Source: Trichuris trichiura
Lineage: Eukaryota > Nematoda > Enoplea > Trichinellida > Trichuridae
NCBI GenBank assembly: GCA_037903355.1
Contig: JBAJFE010000009.1
Coordinates: 372,001-436,000 of the forward strand
Direction: 5' to 3'
DNA: 64,000 nucleotides
The translations under genes and the position numbers were made by a program. Below the pieces are notes generated by a model. It was not told the DNA's origin and ran no database searches. It saw only the letters and a list, made by a program, of their open reading frames with translations. Below, one piece after another: positions 61,601-64,000 of the stretch; positions within the stretch are counted from its first letter, which is position 1, and every line of letters starts with the position of its first letter.

Positions 61601-64000
61601 CAGACGGAAACTCTTTGTCAGTTCGCAGATCTGTCGGTGGCGATGGAACTAAACAATTTGGATAAAGTCAAGTCGATCAACTAACAGGCTGCAGTTTAGA
61701 GTTAACAAAAAAATTATAAATGACGTATCGGTTTACGTCTTGAAAAGTTGAATGCGTACAAAATTACATAAAAAGTGAAGGTAACTGGTAAATAAGAAGG
61801 GAAACTTGGCTAACCAATTATTCTGCATAAGAATTTCCCATCTCATGAAATTCTCCTAGTCCATTACGGAAAATAGTATCATTCTATACCTTCCACAATA
61901 AATTACAAAGATTTTCGCAGCTGTTACGAGAAGTCCTATTTTGAGAGAATAGGTATATAAGTAACGCAGATAGAAATTATGTTACTTCAACCATACAAAA
62001 AATTCTGACAGGACCGATGTTCCTTTTCACAAAACATGAGTACCTTGAAGCTACACGCACAAAAAAATACAAAATCAATGGCATACCGTCCGGCTTCGTG
62101 GTAAACTTCACCGGTTCAGAAAATGGCCCCTTGCCTTTCGAATTGGTGGCTCTGACCACGAATGAATATTGCGTAAAAGGAACAAGATCGAACACTTGAA
62201 TCCGGTCAGCCGTGGTTGAATCGGACAGATCGTCTTTTACCCATGGGTCTTCAGATTTGATTATATAATCATATCCGGTTATTTCTCCATTCTGCTGTTC
62301 GCAAGGAGGCTCCTCCCATGCAAACGCGGCGGAGGATTTTGACGAGTGGACTAGCTTCACGTTTCGCGGTGATCCGGTAGGAGCTGAAGGAAGAACAAAA
62401 TCAGCACTTTGTCAAACTGTCTAATATTTCCGTGGGATACCGATCTCTTCCGTTGACACGTAGATGAAATCTGATGGTTCGCCTTCGACAGTCGTTTTGG
62501 CTCTAACGGCGATTTCGTAGGTCGAAGCTGGCAGCAAATCTTTTATTATGACTTTCTCTCCAGTAACTGGCCTCTCTTCCAAACGACTGAACTGCGTTGG
62601 ACAAGCTCCGCCTTTAGACTTCAGTCGGTAAGATACAACGTATCCGGTAATAACGCCGTTTGGATCATCGGGAGGTGTCCAAGACACCTTAATTCGATCA
62701 AAGCCTGATGGTTCGCCGAAAACGCCTGACACCTTGCCAGGAACGCCTTCAGGGGTAACGACGGAAACTTCTTCGCTCCAATGAGAACTACCCGCCTCAT
62801 TCTCTGTTCGAATCTGCACCGACCATTTCGTGTATGGGCTCGAATGCAGCAGATAATCAGTAACGGTACTCATAAGCTCTATTTCAGGGTTTCCTTGAGT
62901 GCTATTGTTATACTTAAGCCTATAGTTCACTTTTGAGCAATGCCAACTATCAGGAGGCGGCGGTTGCCAGGTTATCCGAACTTCTTGAGAGGACACTGCG
63001 GTGATGCGCAAATTAGATGGCGGTAGAGAAGGCGCTTAAAAGTATTTTAATGCGTGAAACAGCTTATCTTTGATCCAAGAGCTTACCTTGACATCCGCTG
63101 CGACTTTCCAAGTGAGGACTTGGCTCGCTTAGTTTGCTGTTAGTGTCGATTACTTTCACCCGGAACAAGTAGGCCGAATCAGGATCCAAGCCGCAAATCT
63201 CTTCGGTGAAAGTAGTCTTGGTGCTGTCGTGCTTCACAACACCATCGAACTCGTGCCATATATACTCGTTGTACTTTCGATATTCAACAATGTAACCAAG
63301 GAGTTTTTGCGGACTGTAGACCGACGGAGTCCATGAAATTTTAATGCAGTTGGAAGTCTGCCCTACTGCTGTCGGCGGAACAACAAGCGGAGGTACGACT
63401 AAAAGCAAAGAATGGTCGTTAAAAATTAATTTCAAAATTTATATTTACCAGTCGAATCTGTGGAATATATAGTCGAAGTCCCGGGACCGTAACCGCGACT
63501 CGTGGACGCTTGCACCGTTATGTTATAAGGCGTGTCAGGTTCAAGATTTTCAATAGTCAGTTCTGTCCTTGGATGGGGAACAGGGAAAGTCTTAGTAACA
63601 GTACCAGTGGTGGTCTTTTGAGACATAACGTCAACTGTCACCTACGGAATGACGGATAGAAACACCCAACCGGGACGAATTGGCAGCATGAACAAACCTT
63701 GTAACCCGTAATTCGGCCGTGGATATCTTCAGGAGGCAACCATGATATACTCAAGCTGGAGTCCGTTTTTCCAATAAGTGTGATCGCCCTTGGAGCATCA
63801 GGCAGCGCAACTAGTGTATTAGCAGTGACATGGCTGCTCCAAACTCCATAGTTTCCATCGACAATCTTTGCAGCTACCTGAAAAATTAAATGAAACAAGG
63901 ATCTGTCAAAACCATGAGCAAACATCAAGACTGTTTAACGCTGCAGCGGAAAGCGTCAGCGGAAGTCCCCAAAAAGCGAAGAAAGGTATTTTTCTCGACC
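52692..64000 (-). CDS. let-805: Myotactin (LET-805)-like fibronectin-III transmembrane receptor, 5' end cut, 3' end unresolved
   Basis: At least 37 exons, transcript order: 63940-64000, 63698-63877, 63448-63641, 63087-63398, 62441-63034, 62087-62383, 61322-61648, 61030-61239, 60867-60978, 60744-60814, 60448-60685, 60186-60388, 60012-60129, 59810-59958, 59607-59757, 59223-59555, 59052-59164, 58523-58709, 58332-58468, 58075-58270, 57914-58008, 57676-57859, 57368-57615, 56968-57155, 56280-56557, 56100-56220, 55982-56048, 55827-55923, 55267-55502, 55046-55210, 54884-55022, 54713-54849, 54543-54651, 53994-54404, 53697-53918, 52821-53111, 52692-52768. About 16 FN3 domains are followed by a membrane-proximal domain, one membrane segment and a tail of more than 500 residues without kinase or phosphatase. 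Nematode myotactin has this plan and links epidermal hemidesmosomes to muscle. The name is inferred from architecture; a sidekick- or LAR-type receptor is less likely because no Ig or phosphatase part is seen. Confidence 0.8.
55046..55502 (-). repeat. Four copies of a [FY]xxGYxxG[FL][KR]D[AG] motif in the cytoplasmic tail
   Basis: Across two exons the tail reads FEDGYVRGFKDA, FQSGYAQGLRDA, YSSGYMQGFRDG (spanning the 55267/55210 junction) and FRQGYVEGFKDA. Between copies lie R/E-rich stretches such as MARRRLEEDYGG and LRRLEEQYPNEDD. It is a repeat at protein level; the DNA copies have diverged. Confidence 0.85.
56100..56220 (-). other. Transmembrane exon of the FN3 receptor
   Basis: The exon reads DKSAVATRYIGGWPWWW followed by an almost uninterrupted run of leucine with FL and CCC, ending LLWLFNK; the next exon starts LCRRKKR, a stop-transfer sequence. 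This fixes orientation: upstream exons are extracellular, downstream ones cytoplasmic. Confidence 0.85.
57368..64000 (-). other. Ectodomain array of about 16 FN3 domains
   Basis: Each unit shows the FN3 pattern of an early tryptophan (for example ISWLPPEDIHGRITGY, ISWTPSVYSPQKLLGY, ITWQPPPPDSW, VSWTPPDDPNGVITGY) and a late tyrosine corner (LEPDTPYNITVQA, LDPDSAYLFRV, LPASTYEIAVRA, LKPETIYNITVQA). Several NIT/NVT sites suggest N-glycosylation. The first unit is cut by the window edge. Many domains are split by an intron after the G-Y-K of the C strand. Confidence 0.85.

Noticed and set aside
1..64000. Search for CRISPR arrays, bacterial operons or prophage genes
   Set aside because: No regularly spaced repeats or bacterial-type genes; the splice structure and gene families show nuclear animal DNA.

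Overview
This window is nuclear DNA of a nematode. It is AT-rich and holds spliced protein genes whose introns are either about 46-65 bases long or several kilobases long. An intronless major-sperm-protein (MSP) domain gene and a long fibronectin-III receptor resembling myotactin both point to nematodes. The short introns, and DDI1 keeping both Ubl and UBA domains, make a Clade I worm (Trichuris/Trichinella group) my guess; that is inference only. I built the gene models by hand: every junction was chosen so that splice signals, reading phase and family alignment agree, and the coding lengths divide by three.

Layout. 54-1087 (+): 3' end of a reticulon. 1785-3115 (+): a two-exon TTBK/CK1-like kinase that has lost its catalytic residues. 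3416-7141 (-): a ten-exon BTB-BACK-Kelch gene with a 10-base microexon. 7828-8262 (+): MSP-domain gene. 8568-10404 (-): a small four-exon gene resembling HCFC1R1, whose large intron holds a decayed Penelope-like reverse transcriptase. 10405-15581: about 5 kb without a recognisable gene. 15582-28079 (+): Mondo/MML-1, a glucose-sensing bHLH-zipper factor (16 exons, 952 aa); one intron holds a complete but dead mariner element. 29423-35523 (-): Musashi (12 exons, 347 aa). 36481-46486 (-): DDI1 (6 exons, 379 aa), with an 8.2-kb last intron. 46487-50380: mostly non-coding, with a tandem LTR-like repeat and one weak two-exon candidate. 50381-50825 (-): a small secreted protein that looks like an astacin propeptide without a protease. 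52692-64000 (-): a myotactin (LET-805)-like receptor, 5' end cut by the window edge, with about 16 FN3 domains, a transmembrane segment and a tail containing a four-fold repeated motif.

The genes do not form one pathway. Themes are nutrient and stress regulation (Mondo; DDI1, which in C. elegans activates SKN-1A), translational control (Musashi), ubiquitin ligase adaptor function (Kelch gene), ER shape (reticulon), sperm or MSP-type scaffolding, and epidermis-muscle attachment (myotactin-like). I found no prokaryote-style defence or other new multi-gene system. The most unusual items are the orphan astacin-type propeptide, the repeated motif in the receptor tail, the TTBK-like pseudokinase and the 10-base microexon.
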